A DNA stretch of 64,000 nucleotides from Vibrio sinaloensis (GTDB lineage Bacteria > Pseudomonadota > Gammaproteobacteria > Enterobacterales > Vibrionaceae): contig NZ_CP096199.1 in the NCBI RefSeq assembly GCF_023195835.1, forward strand, positions 2,108,001 to 2,172,000, written 5' to 3'. Made by a program: the position numbers and the translations under genes. The notes under the pieces are model-generated. The model was not told the DNA's origin, did no database searches, and worked only from the letters and a program-made list of their open reading frames with translations. Shown here in pieces: positions 17,097 through 27,177 of this stretch. Position 1 is the first letter of the stretch. The number at the start of each line of letters is the position of its first letter.

Positions 17097-18188
17097 TTAT
17101 CTCGGTGAGATGTTCGATAAGCACTGAATATGTACCGTTATCTCTTCGCGGTCATGATAAAGATGCTTCGCTTGCAGCTTAAACTTTACATCGTGCTCAC
17201 GAAGGAAAATTTTGAGGTTTTCAATATCTTCTAACACTTCATCGTAGCGACCTTTCATCGGCAGCTTAAGGTTAAAAATCGCCTCTTTGGCCCAGCCACT
17301 GATAATCCACTCGCCCATTAACTGAGCAACGCGAGAAGGCTTTTCAATCATATCGCACACCAACCAAGTGACGTTTTTGCGCGCAGGCTCAAACTTAAAG
17401 CCATCTTCTTGATGATGCTTTACCTGGCCCGTCTCCATCAAGCTGTCGGCCATCAGTCCATTGTCCACCGAGTGAACAAACATCGAACGTTTCACCAATT
17501 GGTACGTCCAACCACCAGGACACGCCCCTAGGTCAACGCCCCACATTCCCGGAGCCAAACGTTGGTCCCACTCTTCACGTGGAATGAACACATGAAAGGC
17601 TTCTTCGAGCTTTAGCGTCGATCGGCTCGGCGCATCGGCAGGGAACTTCAGGCGTGGGATACCCATGAAGAACTGTGAGTTATTACTGGTGAGCGAGTAA
17701 CCTATAAAGCAGTGACCAGGCGCAACAAAACAGATATGCAGCACCGGTTTTTTCGGGCTCTCTTTGGCAAACAAAATGCCTTTGCCACGCAGGGCTTGAC
17801 GCATAGGCACAGTGAACTTGCGACAGAACTTGAGCAACTCTTTAGCTTCGTTGGTGTCTGGCGTTTCAATACGCAAATCACCACAGCGCGGCATCGCCTC
17901 TACTTGCGACAACTGCTGCAAAATCGGCGAGATTCGGTCTTCGCGTGGCAGTTCCTCGATTTCGGTTGCAACAGCAAACATCTGGCGAGCAAATATCAGC
18001 GATTTGAAGTCAAGATCCTTGACCAGCTTTTCAGCATCACCGTCTTGGTAACATTCGAAAATGACGAAGCCACTGTTCTTTTTGAGACGAGGGAAACCAA
18101 ACACTTCGAGTTGAGTGGCGCGATCTTGAATTTCTCCTGCACACTCTTTTTCAAATCCGCTACGGCAGTAGAGCATTAACTGTTTCAC
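17097..18188 (-). CDS. rlmM: 23S rRNA 2'-O-ribose methyltransferase RlmM
   Basis: 363 residues, as in E. coli RlmM (366), which methylates C2498 of 23S rRNA using S-adenosylmethionine. An N-terminal THUMP-like region (1-180) is followed by a Rossmann methyltransferase domain with [15 protein letters not shown] (SAM binding) and the catalytic Lys/Asp set including [10 protein letters not shown] and [17 protein letters not shown] at 18188 overlaps the TGA of the upstream gene (GTGA), indicating coupling. The gcvA-ygdD-rlmM order is that of E. coli. Confidence 0.95.
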   Translation of the reverse strand: MKQLMLYCRSGFEKECAGEIQDRATQLEVFGFPRLKKNSGFVIFECYQDGDAEKLVKDLDFKSLIFARQMFAVATEIEELPREDRISPILQQLSQVEAMPRCGDLRIETPDTNEAKELLKFCRKFTVPMRQALRGKGILFAKESPKKPVLHICFVAPGHCFIGYSLTSNNSQFFMGIPRLKFPADAPSRSTLKLEEAFHVFIPREEWDQRLAPGMWGVDLGACPGGWTYQLVKRSMFVHSVDNGLMADSLMETGQVKHHQEDGFKFEPARKNVTWLVCDMIEKPSRVAQLMGEWIISGWAKEAIFNLKLPMKGRYDEVLEDIENLKIFLREHDVKFKLQAKHLYHDREEITVHIQCLSNISPR

Positions 18189-18586
18189 TGTTTCACCTCT
18201 TTAACTTGCAATGCTGCATAGACAAACAGCCCCCAACCCGCCATAAAACTCACACCGCCCAATGGCGTGATGGGTCCAAACCACTTAATTCCGGTTAACG
18301 CAAGTGCGTAGAGGCTGCCGCTAAAACAAAGGATGCCGATGATAAAGCAAATTGCCGCGAGGGCGAAATATTTTTCCGCCTTAGCCGGCAGTTTTATTAG
18401 CAGCACTATGCCACACAAGACCAACGCAATAGCATGCAGCATTTGATACAAAACCGCGGTGTTAAATACCTCAATGAAGTAAGGCGACAAGACTTTCTTT
18501 AGTCCGTGAGCGGCAAAAGCACCGAGCGCAACGCCAGTAGCGGCGAAAACCCCGCCCATGGCTAACAGGGTTTTACTTTGCACCAT
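18185..18586 (-). CDS. ygdD: DUF423 membrane protein YgdD
   Basis: 133 residues with four transmembrane helices and the family motif [17 protein letters not shown] near the N-terminus, then GSLYALAL and [13 protein letters not shown]. Function unknown; the family is widespread and small. The ATG at 18586 has GAGG seven bases upstream, whereas an earlier start at 18601 lies inside the preceding hydrolase gene without a site. The stop overlaps the rlmM start. Confidence 0.88.
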   Translation of the reverse strand: MVQSKTLLAMGGVFAATGVALGAFAAHGLKKVLSPYFIEVFNTAVLYQMLHAIALVLCGIVLLIKLPAKAEKYFALAAICFIIGILCFSGSLYALALTGIKWFGPITPLGGVSFMAGWGLFVYAALQVKEVKQ

Positions 18587-19202
18587 GGTAAACCTCATCA
18601 ATGAACGCGGCTAACTGCTCGACGGCTCGTTCAATATTCTCCGCCTCGGTGTGCCCCGAAGCTTTACGTGGTTTGAAGCTGTGGTCGCCGTCAGGTAAAA
18701 ACGACGTAGTGACCTGCTGCGAGAGCTCAAACTCGGTGAACTCCTCACGCTTGCCGAATGTATCTCGCTCGCCCTGGAGAATAAGGCAAGGTTTGGTCAA
18801 CCGAGCTAAATGGTCGCCTTTGTAGTTTTCAGGCTTACCCGGCGGGTGGAAAGGGAAGCCCAAACACGCCACGCCCGCCACACTTGGGTGGTCGGCAAGC
18901 AAGCTCGCCATCCGTCCGCCCATTGACTTACCACCGATCACAATCGGACCGCGCTGAGCGAAGTGCTCAATCACCTCAGTGTAAGCTTCGAGTAGTTTCG
19001 GCGCGCGATCTGGTGGTCGCTTTTTGCCATCTTCGCTGCGTTTCACCATGTAAGGGAAATTAAAGCGCACGACTTGAATCCCCTTGTTCGCCAGCCCAGA
19101 CGCGACCGCCTGCATAAACGCATGATCCATCCCCGCTCCGGCGCCATGCGCAAAGACAAATACCGGTTGATCAGGCTGACCATCAATTAAGTAATCACTC
19201 AT
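18573..19202 (-). CDS. Alpha/beta-hydrolase of the KANL3/Tex30 type
   Basis: 209 residues with an alpha/beta-hydrolase core: FVFAHGAGAGMDHAFM oxyanion region, nucleophile elbow GGKSMGGRMAS (Ser), acid LQGERDTFGKREEF and histidine GDHSFKPRK. The family is annotated as dienelactone-hydrolase-like, with no established substrate. The ATG at 19202 follows GAGGAG by seven bases. It overlaps gcvA upstream by 8 bp and ygdD downstream by 14 bp, so it is an insertion into the gcvA-ygdD operon relative to E. coli. Confidence 0.85.
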   Translation of the reverse strand: MSDYLIDGQPDQPVFVFAHGAGAGMDHAFMQAVASGLANKGIQVVRFNFPYMVKRSEDGKKRPPDRAPKLLEAYTEVIEHFAQRGPIVIGGKSMGGRMASLLADHPSVAGVACLGFPFHPPGKPENYKGDHLARLTKPCLILQGERDTFGKREEFTEFELSQQVTTSFLPDGDHSFKPRKASGHTEAENIERAVEQLAAFIDEVYHGAK

Positions 19203-20103
19203 CGAGTAACTCCTCTTGCTCACTTTGCGCTTTGGCTAACATCCAATCACGGAAAGTGGCAATACGCCCCATATCCGCTTGCTTTTCATGACACACCACG
19301 TAGAACGCATTTTTCGATAGCAACACTTCATCAAATGGCGCAATCAATCGCCCTGCTTCCAGCTCTGGCTGGGCAAGAACGTTATTACCTAATGCTACGC
19401 CTTGTCCGTGGGCGGCGGCTTGTAACACCATGGTGGAGTGGCTAAAAATAGGGCCGTGATTCACGTTGAGGCCGTCGATGCCATTTTGTTTGGCAAACTG
19501 CTTCCAATCTTTGCGCGAGGTGTCATGCAGCAAAGTGTGCTGCTTGAGGTCACTTAGAGTTTCTAATGGTTTGTTACCTAAAAGTAACGAGGGTGAACAA
19601 AGTGGAATTAAAAATTCTTGGTAGAGTTTATCGGCTCTTAGCCCTGGCCAGTTTCCGCGACCATAGTAAATAGCCACATCGACATCATCGGTCAACGAAC
19701 CTTCATCCATATCAACGGCTTTAATTCGCACATCAATATCAGGCTCTTGCTGATTAAAGTCGGCCAAACGTGGCACTAACCACTGGATAGCAAAACTAGG
19801 CGGCAAACTGATGGTTAACGCGCCTTTTTCACTACGTTCTAGAACTTTGTCAGTGGCTTCTGCTAGTGAAGAGAAAATATCTTTGATATCGAGAAAGTAG
19901 CTTTGCCCCTCCTCGGTCAGTAATAAAGAACGATTTCGGCGCCTAAACAGCTTCAAACCGAGAAATTCTTCGAGTGCTTTGATCTGATGGCTAACAGCAG
20001 CTTGAGTGACAAATAACTCCTCAGCTGCACGAGTAAAGCTCAAATGACGCGCCGCGGCTTCGAACACTTTTAAAGAGTTCAACGGAGGCAATCTTCTGGA
20101 CAT
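19195..20103 (-). CDS. gcvA: LysR-type regulator GcvA
   Basis: 302 residues, LysR family. The N-terminal helix-turn-helix spans about 20-45 (FTRAAEELFVTQAAVSHQIKALEEFLGLKLFRR), and the effector domain 90-295 carries GALTISLPPSFAIQWLVPRLADF, close to E. coli GcvA (305). GcvA controls the glycine cleavage system and activates the sRNA gene gcvB. The divergent gcvB-like RNA here supports the name. It is the first gene of gcvA-hydrolase-ygdD-rlmM. Confidence 0.93.
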   Translation of the reverse strand: MSRRLPPLNSLKVFEAAARHLSFTRAAEELFVTQAAVSHQIKALEEFLGLKLFRRRNRSLLLTEEGQSYFLDIKDIFSSLAEATDKVLERSEKGALTISLPPSFAIQWLVPRLADFNQQEPDIDVRIKAVDMDEGSLTDDVDVAIYYGRGNWPGLRADKLYQEFLIPLCSPSLLLGNKPLETLSDLKQHTLLHDTSRKDWKQFAKQNGIDGLNVNHGPIFSHSTMVLQAAAHGQGVALGNNVLAQPELEAGRLIAPFDEVLLSKNAFYVVCHEKQADMGRIATFRDWMLAKAQSEQEELLDE

Positions 20104-20160
20104 AGTCGCCCTCTATACATTGGATTAGTTTTTTTTATCTGAAACATTATAAAATGTCCG

Positions 20161-20189
20161 TTGCTTGAGGACCAGAGAAATTCTATATT
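20161..20189 (+). promoter_or_regulatory. Candidate gcvB promoter
   Basis: TTGCTT (20161-20166) and TATATT (20184-20189) are separated by 17 bp. A start near 20196 follows. It lies just upstream of gcvA in the opposite direction, where GcvA would bind. Confidence 0.55.
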
Positions 20190-20195
20190 TCACCC

Positions 20196-20396
20196 CGCAA
20201 AGAGAAGTCAGAACGGCTTGATTCCGTTGGAATCAATTGACCACTCTTTGCGATGTTGTGTTTGCAAACTCGTATTTCGAGTTCGGTAGGTTTCTACCAG
20301 TTTTGTTTCATGAAGAAACGAAACATATACTTCCTGTATTTATTTTGACCTGTCTGTCAAATTTTTTAGCACCGCCTTAATAGGCGGTGTTTTTTT
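20196..20396 (+). ncRNA. gcvB: GcvB small regulatory RNA
   Basis: About 201 nt, close to the 206 nt of E. coli GcvB, and divergent from gcvA as there. The G/U-rich seed region R1 is recognisable as GATGTTGTGTTTGC (20252-20265). The R2/R3 surroundings ACTTCCTGTA (20329-20338) and CCTGTCTGTC follow. It ends with the terminator CACCGCC-TTAATA-GGCGGTG and seven T (20370-20396). GcvB is an Hfq-dependent RNA that represses many amino-acid and peptide transporter mRNAs. The 5' end is inferred from the promoter spacing. Confidence 0.9.
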
Positions 20397-20424
20397 ATGT
20401 TCCGCGTTCAGCAGAATCTAGTGC

Positions 20425-20462
20425 AATAAAAAAGCGCAAACCGAACCAACGATTTGCGCTTT
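20425..20462 (-). terminator. thiI terminator
   Basis: Read on the minus strand, AAAGCGCAAA pairs with TTTGCGCTTT around 12 bases and is followed by a run of T. It lies 28 bp after the thiI stop codon. Confidence 0.8.
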
Positions 20463-20489
20463 ATACCAAAGTGGATAAATTATCCTAAG

Positions 20490-21938
20490 TTAAGGGCGAT
20501 AAACCTTAACATTATTAAAGCCTTGTTCTTGCAGATACAGCGCCTGCAGGCGGCTCATCACACCACGGTCACAATAGAGTAGATAAGTTTTTGACTGATC
20601 TAGGTCGCCGAACTGAGTCCCAAGCTTGAAGAAAGGAATGTGCTTCACTTCCACGCCTTCTATCTCAAGTGGGTTTTCATCTTCTTCTTCGGCACTGCGA
20701 ATATCGAGGACCACCGCATGCTCTTCAACCGCTTGCACCTGTTCGACTTCAGGGGCAGCCTGTTCGGTCTCTTTGGCAATGTCACGAATATCCATTAAAC
20801 GCGCATCGTAAACCACTTGCTCAAGAACGGAGAAATCGAACTTCTCTTCTTCTGCTTCAAGTTTGGCCTTCACCGCCTTCACGGTCGGCTTTTTCGAAAT
20901 GACACCGCAGTACTCAGGCATGGTCTTAGCAAAGTCTTCGGTACCAATATCACGCGCTAAGTTAATGATGTCTTCTTTGTCCCAGTTAATCAGCGGACGC
21001 AGGATAAGTGTGTCAGTCACACCGTCAATGTGACGCAAATTGGTCAGCGTCTGGCTAGAGACCTGGCCTAATGCCTCACCCGTCACCAACGCTTGAATAC
21101 CAAATTTCTCGGCAATCATACCCGCTGCGCGCATAAACATACGCTTGAGCACAACGCCCATTTGCCCATCATCGATCTTCTCTAAGATCTCAGCCACTAC
21201 AGGTTCAAAGTCGACCGAAATGAAGCGAACTTTGGCTGACGAGCCGTACTTGTTCCATAAATAGTAAGACACCTGCTTAACTCCGATCTCATGAGCAGGG
21301 CCACCTAGGTTAAAGAAACAGTAATGCACTTTTGAGCCGCGTTTAATGTGCAGGTAGCTGGAAACGCCTGAGTCAAACCCGCCAGAAATAAGGCTAAGCA
21401 CATCTTCTTGAGTTCCCAGAGGAAAACCACCAAGGCCTTTATGGCGAGCGATCACTAGGTTCAGCGTTTCGTTAACCACCTCTAGCGCGACGGTTTCATC
21501 TGGGTTGCGCAGTTTAACACGAGCACTCTCAATCGCTTGATTGATACCACCACCGACGTAACGCTCGAGCTCAATCGAGGTAAAGTCGTGCTTTCCGCGG
21601 CGCTTAGCGCGCACAACAAAGGTCTTACCCTCAAGACGAGCTCGGTTAAGCTCAAGAACTTGCTCAAAGATGTCGTGCAAGTCAGTGAACTGAGATTGCT
21701 GCACTTCCAGTACGTGGTGTATACCTGGAGTGTGCGTCAGCACCTCAAGCACGGCTTCGCGATATTGATCGGACTCAGAGGTGACCTCAATATGATCGCG
21801 ACGGTTAAATACAGCGACAGACTCTGCACGACTCTTAATGATGTTGCGGATATTACATTCAAGAATCTTTGTGAAGCGCTTACGCACAGACTCACTTTTT
21901 ACAAAAATTTCTGGATGGGGCTTGACGATAAATTTCAT
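20490..21938 (-). CDS. thiI: tRNA 4-thiouridine sulfurtransferase ThiI
   Basis: 482 residues, the E. coli length. Domains are an N-terminal ferredoxin-like and THUMP region (about 1-165), the PP-loop ATPase [11 protein letters not shown] (about 190), and a C-terminal rhodanese domain (about 400-482) with the persulfide cysteine in [12 protein letters not shown]. It makes s4U8 in tRNA and supplies sulfur for thiazole synthesis. The rhodanese tail is present, so it can take part in both. It has its own terminator. Confidence 0.97.
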   Translation of the reverse strand: MKFIVKPHPEIFVKSESVRKRFTKILECNIRNIIKSRAESVAVFNRRDHIEVTSESDQYREAVLEVLTHTPGIHHVLEVQQSQFTDLHDIFEQVLELNRARLEGKTFVVRAKRRGKHDFTSIELERYVGGGINQAIESARVKLRNPDETVALEVVNETLNLVIARHKGLGGFPLGTQEDVLSLISGGFDSGVSSYLHIKRGSKVHYCFFNLGGPAHEIGVKQVSYYLWNKYGSSAKVRFISVDFEPVVAEILEKIDDGQMGVVLKRMFMRAAGMIAEKFGIQALVTGEALGQVSSQTLTNLRHIDGVTDTLILRPLINWDKEDIINLARDIGTEDFAKTMPEYCGVISKKPTVKAVKAKLEAEEEKFDFSVLEQVVYDARLMDIRDIAKETEQAAPEVEQVQAVEEHAVVLDIRSAEEEDENPLEIEGVEVKHIPFFKLGTQFGDLDQSKTYLLYCDRGVMSRLQALYLQEQGFNNVKVYRP

Positions 21939-22053
21939 AATTCACTTCACAAGTTACAGTTTGGCAGATGTCACTACATTATTGAGCTTAGCAGCTTGCG
22001 CTGAAGTTAAGCTGCCTCTAAGGGCGCAAGATTATACATGAAGCAATGACCAT

Positions 22054-22085
22054 AAAAAAGACGAGCGTTTAAGCTCGTCTTTTTT
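22054..22085 (-). terminator. pomAB terminator
   Basis: AGACGAGC and GCTCGTCT form an 8-bp stem around GTTTAA, extended by flanking A6 and T6 runs. It lies between the pomB end and the thiI start and is symmetric, so it may act both ways. Confidence 0.85.
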
Positions 22086-22105
22086 GTGGGTCGTTTTCAC
22101 TGAGG

Positions 22106-23056
22106 TTAAGGCGATGGCAACACCGGCACTTCGTCGCTCAGTAGTGGCTCACCTTGCATAATGCTTATCTCGACTCGACGGTTACGCGAGCGCTGCGCTT
22201 CGGTGTCATTCGGGCCGAGTGGTTCGGTATCGGCCATACCACGTACACGAAGACGCTCATGATTAAAGCCGCGTACCTTCTCCATCTCTTGTGCCACCGA
22301 GACCGCACGTTGGGCGGATAGATCCCAATTGGAGCGATAGAGCTGTGAGTCTAGTCGTTGGTTATCCGTATGGCCCGATACACGCACGATGCCAGGAATG
22401 TCTTTAACCAAGTCTGCGATTTGACGAACCAAGGGACGGAACTTAGGTTGTAAGAATGCCGAGCCTTCTGGGAAAGCGCCTTTTTCGCGAATCCGAATGT
22501 CAATTTGCTGGCCAAGATTCTCGACCTCAACCGCACCTTGTTCGATCTCTCGCTCCAACGCCTTTTTAATACTCTCCATCACAGTTTCAAGCTCTTCAGA
22601 CATTTGTGCGGCCTGTTGCTGCTGATTGTCGGATTCGGAGTTTTGGTTGTTTTGGGTTGACGTTTCTGGTGATTGACCGCCGGTCAACTTACCTTGGTCG
22701 CGCTGAGTCCCCCCAGCACGGTCTGATTCACCTTCATGAAACTCAAGCGTTTGCTGGGTGATATCTATGGTTTGCTGCATGATCACATCGATCGGAGTTG
22801 GCTCAGGGCGCCCAGGTCTGAACTCTTGGGCGATGATACTGGTCCCTTTGGGGATATCTTTGACTTCCAATCGATTTTGCACACCGAAGGCAAACTTCAT
22901 CGAGCCGGCAATCTGCTTAAACTTAAGCACGTCCATCTCAGAAAACGACAGCAGCAACACGAAGAAACACATCAGTAGAGACATCAAGTCAGCAAACGTC
23001 CCCATCCACAAGGGCAGCCCTGGTGGTGGACATTTGCAATCGTTCTCTTCTTCCAT
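22106..23056 (-). CDS. pomB: Sodium-driven flagellar stator protein PomB
   Basis: 316 residues. A single transmembrane helix (about 16-38) contains the ion-binding aspartate (Asp23 in GTFADLMSLLMCFF), followed by the plug/linker region, which is long, Gln/Asn-rich and disordered (about 95-170). The OmpA-like peptidoglycan-binding domain is about 190-300 (VSGHTDNQRL...SAQRAVSVAQEM...RNRRVEI). With PomA it forms the stator that uses sodium flow to turn the polar flagellum. It starts nine bases after the pomA stop codon. Confidence 0.96.
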   Translation of the reverse strand: MEEENDCKCPPPGLPLWMGTFADLMSLLMCFFVLLLSFSEMDVLKFKQIAGSMKFAFGVQNRLEVKDIPKGTSIIAQEFRPGRPEPTPIDVIMQQTIDITQQTLEFHEGESDRAGGTQRDQGKLTGGQSPETSTQNNQNSESDNQQQQAAQMSEELETVMESIKKALEREIEQGAVEVENLGQQIDIRIREKGAFPEGSAFLQPKFRPLVRQIADLVKDIPGIVRVSGHTDNQRLDSQLYRSNWDLSAQRAVSVAQEMEKVRGFNHERLRVRGMADTEPLGPNDTEAQRSRNRRVEISIMQGEPLLSDEVPVLPSP

Positions 23057-23065
23057 CTCGCTTCC

Positions 23066-23830
23066 TTACTCGTTATCTACATCGAGGGCGCGTTTACCTT
23101 CATTGAGGTAGTTCTTCAGATAGCTGTCGATAACGCGAGGGTTCTGGCCATCTTGAATCGCCAGTACACCGTCCATAATCAGACGACGATTCAGTTTTTC
23201 TTGCTCACGGCGCAGCGATAGTTTGTCCGCAATCGGGAAAAACACCATGTTTGATAGAATGGCACCATATAAGGTGGTCAAAAGTGCTACCGCCATGGCC
23301 GGACCGATGGCTTTAGGATCGTCCATGTTAGAAAGCATGGCAACAAGACCCACTAGGGTACCTATCATCCCCATCGCTGGGGCTACGTCACCAAAGGCGC
23401 GAAAAACCGCACCACCAAACTCATGGCGCTCGTCGGTCAAGGCGATATCTTTTTGCAGCGCGGCACGTACTACGTCTGCGTCGTGACCGTCCACCAGCAA
23501 ATCAATGCCTTTTTGCATAAAACTGTTGGAGATTTCCATCTCCTCTAGGGCGAGGAAACCGCCTTTACGCGCGGCATCCGCCATTTCAACCACTTTGGCG
23601 ATTAAATCTTCCGGCTCATCAGACTTGAACATAAAGGCTTTGCCGGCGATTTTGGCGGCACCAAAAAATTGCCCCATTGTGAACTTCATCAGCACCACGA
23701 ACGTCGAGCCGCCAACCACGATAAGTATCGACGTTACGTCGACAAACATCATGATGCTTCCGCCAAGTATCATCGCCATGATAACGAAAGCCATTCCGCC
23801 AATCAGTCCTAGCAGCGTCGCTAAATCCAC
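23066..23830 (-). CDS. pomA: Sodium-driven flagellar stator protein PomA
   Basis: 254 residues of the MotA/ExbB family with four membrane helices (about 5-25, 28-50, 150-172, 182-204), the cytoplasmic loop carrying charged residues for rotor contact, and the MotA signature GDVAPAMGMIGTLVGLVAML. GTG at 23830 is the start, with GAGGAG six bases upstream. It is co-transcribed with pomB. A sigma-28-like promoter lies about 40 bp upstream. Confidence 0.96.
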   Translation of the reverse strand: MDLATLLGLIGGMAFVIMAMILGGSIMMFVDVTSILIVVGGSTFVVLMKFTMGQFFGAAKIAGKAFMFKSDEPEDLIAKVVEMADAARKGGFLALEEMEISNSFMQKGIDLLVDGHDADVVRAALQKDIALTDERHEFGGAVFRAFGDVAPAMGMIGTLVGLVAMLSNMDDPKAIGPAMAVALLTTLYGAILSNMVFFPIADKLSLRREQEKLNRRLIMDGVLAIQDGQNPRVIDSYLKNYLNEGKRALDVDNE

Positions 23831-23869
23831 AAAGCACTCCTCATGCTATCTATAAGCTTCTCTCAAATT

Positions 23870-23895
23870 ATATCGGCAACATCTTCAGATCTTTA
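23870..23895 (-). promoter_or_regulatory. Sigma-28 (FliA)-type promoter for pomAB
   Basis: On the minus strand TAAA (-35) is followed after 14 bases by GCCGATAT (-10), compared with the FliA consensus TAAA-N15-GCCGATAA. The start would be near 23862, about 32 nt ahead of the pomA GTG. Motor genes are late flagellar genes, which fits sigma-28 control. The spacer is one base short. Confidence 0.6.
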
Positions 23896-24092
23896 GTATT
23901 TTATTGATACCACATTCACATAAATATAGATGTTTGGCACAAGACACATTACTAGACTTTAGCGTTACCTGTTGGTTATGTCCTATTCCAGACCGCTTTA
24001 TCTCGATTTTTCTGACAAATTTACTCGGTTAAATTTGACCATCATTATCCGCTAAGGTAACTTTCGTCCATCTTTATCTAGGTAGAACAGCT

Positions 24093-24335
24093 ATGGCGAG
24101 CAAAAAACCAGAAAACATGACTTTTGAGGCGACCATCGAAGAACTCGATAAGATTGTCGAAAACCTCGAAAATGGTGATTTAGCGCTAGATGATGCACTG
24201 AAGAAATTTGAGCGAGGCATTTCACTCGCACGTGCTGGTCAAGCAAAGCTAAGTGATGCGGAACAGCGTGTCAGTATTCTGTTGCAAAATGATGATGACG
24301 CCCCTCTTAGCAGCTTTGACACTACGACGGATTAA
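24093..24335 (+). CDS. xseB: Exodeoxyribonuclease VII small subunit
   Basis: 80 residues, as in E. coli XseB, with the two-helix hairpin signature FEATIEELDKIVENLENGDLALDDALKKFERGISL. It partners XseA (encoded elsewhere) to degrade single-stranded DNA in both directions. It is first in xseB-ispA-dxs, the order seen in E. coli, with a 12-bp gap to ispA. The 262 bp upstream is shared with divergent pomA and must hold its promoter. Confidence 0.96.
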   Translation: MASKKPENMTFEATIEELDKIVENLENGDLALDDALKKFERGISLARAGQAKLSDAEQRVSILLQNDDDAPLSSFDTTTD

Positions 24336-24347
24336 CGGATCGCACCT

Positions 24348-25241
24348 ATGTCTGTTATGCATGAGGCACTGACCTCACTTCAACAACGAAACAACGCTCA
24401 GTTAGAGCTGTGGCTACAATCACTACCACACCAACATCTACCGCTGGTCGAGGCTATGCGTTATGGCTTGTTGTTGGGTGGGAAGCGCGCTCGCCCTTTT
24501 CTGGTCTATATCACTGGGCAAATGCTTGGCTGCACGCTGGATGATCTCGACACCCCCGCCTCTGCCGTAGAATGCATTCACGCCTACTCGTTAATCCATG
24601 ACGACCTGCCCGCTATGGATGATGATGAGCTGCGCCGTGGTCAACCCACTTGTCATATTCAATTTGACGAAGCAACGGCGATCCTTACTGGGGATGCTTT
24701 GCAGACCCTCGCTTTTACGATTTTGGCGGAAGGACCATTGCACTCAAGCGCCGAAAACCAGCGTATAAGTATGGTGAAGGTACTGGCAGACGCATCGGGT
24801 GCCAACGGCATGTGTATGGGTCAGGCGCTCGACCTTGCTGCGGAAAATCGTCAGGTGACACTGGATGAGCTGAAGCTCATCCATCGCAATAAAACCGGTG
24901 CATTGATCAAAGCCGCAATTCGCCTCGGCGCGTTGGCCAGTGGTGAAAAAGGTGTCGAAGTGATGCCACACCTAGATAAGTACGCCGATGCCATCGGATT
25001 GGCATTCCAGGTTCAAGATGACATTCTGGATATCATCGGTGACACCGAAACTTTAGGTAAGCCACAAGGCTCTGACCAAGAATTAAACAAAAGCACCTAC
25101 CCAAGTCTACTTGGTTTAGAGGGTGCGATTAACAAAGCTCACACTCTGTTAGATGAAGCGCTTCAAGCATTGCAAGCAATCCCATACAATACAGAGTTAC
25201 TCGAAGAGTTCGCCCGATATGTCATCGAGCGCAAGAACTAA
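24348..25241 (+). CDS. ispA: Farnesyl diphosphate synthase IspA
   Basis: 297 residues. Short-chain prenyl synthase with the first aspartate-rich motif in IHDDLPAMDDDELRRG, the lysine in GGKRARP and the second motif FQVQDDILDIIGD. It condenses IPP with DMAPP and GPP to farnesyl diphosphate for quinones, undecaprenyl phosphate and haem O. A second in-frame ATG lies three codons downstream (MHEAL), and either could be used. It is next to dxs, the first enzyme of the same isoprenoid route. Confidence 0.96.
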   Translation: MSVMHEALTSLQQRNNAQLELWLQSLPHQHLPLVEAMRYGLLLGGKRARPFLVYITGQMLGCTLDDLDTPASAVECIHAYSLIHDDLPAMDDDELRRGQPTCHIQFDEATAILTGDALQTLAFTILAEGPLHSSAENQRISMVKVLADASGANGMCMGQALDLAAENRQVTLDELKLIHRNKTGALIKAAIRLGALASGEKGVEVMPHLDKYADAIGLAFQVQDDILDIIGDTETLGKPQGSDQELNKSTYPSLLGLEGAINKAHTLLDEALQALQAIPYNTELLEEFARYVIERKN

Positions 25242-25261
25242 CACTATAAGCGCGCAAAACT

Positions 25262-27127
25262 ATGACTCTTGATATTTCAAAGTATCCAACACTGGCTCTA
25301 GCAGACACTCCGCAGGAGCTACGCAGCCTTCCAAAGGAAGTGCTGCCAAAACTGTGTGACGAATTACGCACCTATTTGCTCAACTCTGTTAGCCAGTCCA
25401 GCGGTCACCTAGCGTCAGGCTTAGGCACCGTTGAACTCACCGTTGCTCTGCATTACGTCTACAACACGCCGTTCGACCAACTTGTTTGGGATGTCGGTCA
25501 TCAGGCTTACCCACACAAGATTCTGACTGGCCGTCGCGATCAGATGCCGACCATACGTCAAAAAGATGGTCTACACCCTTTTCCTTGGCGTGAAGAGAGT
25601 GAATACGACACCTTATCGGTTGGGCACTCATCGACCTCAATCAGCGCCGCACTAGGGATGGCAATTAGCGCAACTCAAGAAGCGAAGAATCGCAAAGTGG
25701 TCAGCGTGATTGGCGATGGCGCCATCACCGCCGGAATGGCGTTTGAAGCGATGAACCATGCTGGTGATGTTCACCCTGATATGCTGGTGATCCTCAACGA
25801 TAATGAGATGTCGATTTCTGAGAATGTCGGCGCGCTTAATAACCATCTAGCCCAGTTGTTGTCTGGTAACTTCTACACTTCAATTCGCGAAGGTGGCAAG
25901 CGGGTCCTTTCTGGCGTGCCGCCGATCAAAGAGTTGGTTCGCCGCACCGAGGAGCACCTAAAGGGCATGGTTGTCCCTGGCACTCTGTTTGAAGAGTTAG
26001 GTTTCAACTACATCGGCCCGATTGACGGCCATGATGTCAATGAACTGGTCAAAACCCTGAAAAACATGCGTGAGCTTAAAGGGCCTCAGTTCTTGCACAT
26101 CATGACCAAAAAAGGCAAAGGCTACGAGCCAGCGGAGAAAGACCCCATCGGTTACCATGGTGTGCCTAAGTTTGATCCAAGCCATAACTCATTGCCGAAG
26201 AGCAGCGGCGGTAAGCCAAGTTTTTCTAATATTTTTGGCGATTTCTTATGTGATATGGCCGCCCAGGATCCTAAGCTGATGGCGATCACGCCTGCCATGC
26301 GTGAAGGCTCTGGGATGGTGCGCTTTTCCAAAGAGTACCCGAACCAATATTTTGATGTTGCGATTGCTGAGCAACACGCCGTCACACTCGCGACGGGCAT
26401 GGCGATTGCTGGCAACCATCCTATCGTTGCTATCTACTCAACCTTCCTGCAACGCGGCTACGACCAGTTGATTCACGATGTGGCCATTATGAACCTGCCA
26501 GTCATGTTTGCCATTGACCGAGCCGGTTTGGTTGGCGCCGATGGCCAGACGCACCAAGGCGCGTTTGACCTTAGCTTTATGCGCTGCATCCCGAACATGG
26601 TGATCATGGCGCCAAGCGACGAAAATGAGTGTCGTCAAATGCTCTACACTGGCCACAAACATGATGGCCCGTCTGCGGTGCGTTACCCTCGCGGTAGTGG
26701 TACTGGCATAGAGGTCAACAAAGACTTTACGGCTTTAGAAATAGGTAAAGGTCGCTTGGTTCGCCAAGGACAAAAAGTCGCGATTCTAAACTTTGGTACT
26801 TTTCTTTCTAGTGCGCTCGAAGCGGCAGAGCAATTAGATGCCACCGTTGCTGATATGCGCTTTGTTAAGCCCCTTGATGAGGCGCTGATTAAACAGCTCG
26901 CTGGCGAGCACGATGTGCTTGTCACCCTTGAAGAGAACGCGATTGCAGGCGGTGCTGGCGCTGGTGTCATTGAGTACTTAATGCAAGAAAAAATCTTAAA
27001 ACCAGTGCTTAACTTGGGCTTACCTGATCGCTTTATACCTCAGGGGACTCAGCAAGAGCTACACCAAGAGCTAGGGCTTGATGCTGAAGGGATTGAACAT
27101 GCTATCCGTCAGTATCTTGCTAAATAG
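25262..27127 (+). CDS. dxs: 1-deoxy-D-xylulose-5-phosphate synthase
   Basis: 621 residues, as in E. coli Dxs (620). Thiamine-diphosphate enzyme with [18 protein letters not shown]...NDNEMSIS (cofactor and magnesium), a transketolase pyrimidine domain with catalytic glutamate in [15 protein letters not shown], and a C-terminal domain. It joins pyruvate and glyceraldehyde 3-phosphate at the entry to the MEP pathway. The ribosome binding site is weak. Spacing of 20 bp to ispA indicates one operon. Confidence 0.98.
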   Translation: MTLDISKYPTLALADTPQELRSLPKEVLPKLCDELRTYLLNSVSQSSGHLASGLGTVELTVALHYVYNTPFDQLVWDVGHQAYPHKILTGRRDQMPTIRQKDGLHPFPWREESEYDTLSVGHSSTSISAALGMAISATQEAKNRKVVSVIGDGAITAGMAFEAMNHAGDVHPDMLVILNDNEMSISENVGALNNHLAQLLSGNFYTSIREGGKRVLSGVPPIKELVRRTEEHLKGMVVPGTLFEELGFNYIGPIDGHDVNELVKTLKNMRELKGPQFLHIMTKKGKGYEPAEKDPIGYHGVPKFDPSHNSLPKSSGGKPSFSNIFGDFLCDMAAQDPKLMAITPAMREGSGMVRFSKEYPNQYFDVAIAEQHAVTLATGMAIAGNHPIVAIYSTFLQRGYDQLIHDVAIMNLPVMFAIDRAGLVGADGQTHQGAFDLSFMRCIPNMVIMAPSDENECRQMLYTGHKHDGPSAVRYPRGSGTGIEVNKDFTALEIGKGRLVRQGQKVAILNFGTFLSSALEAAEQLDATVADMRFVKPLDEALIKQLAGEHDVLVTLEENAIAGGAGAGVIEYLMQEKILKPVLNLGLPDRFIPQGTQQELHQELGLDAEGIEHAIRQYLAK

Positions 27128-27146
27128 AGTTTCGCTGTAAATCAAT

Positions 27147-27171
27147 AAAGCCCTCGCAGGAGGGCTTTTTT
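27147..27171 (+). terminator. Terminator of xseB-ispA-dxs
   Basis: AAAGCCCTC-GCAG-GAGGGCTTT followed by T; nine-base stem, 20 bp after the dxs stop codon. Confidence 0.9.
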
Positions 27172-27177
27172 GTGCGC

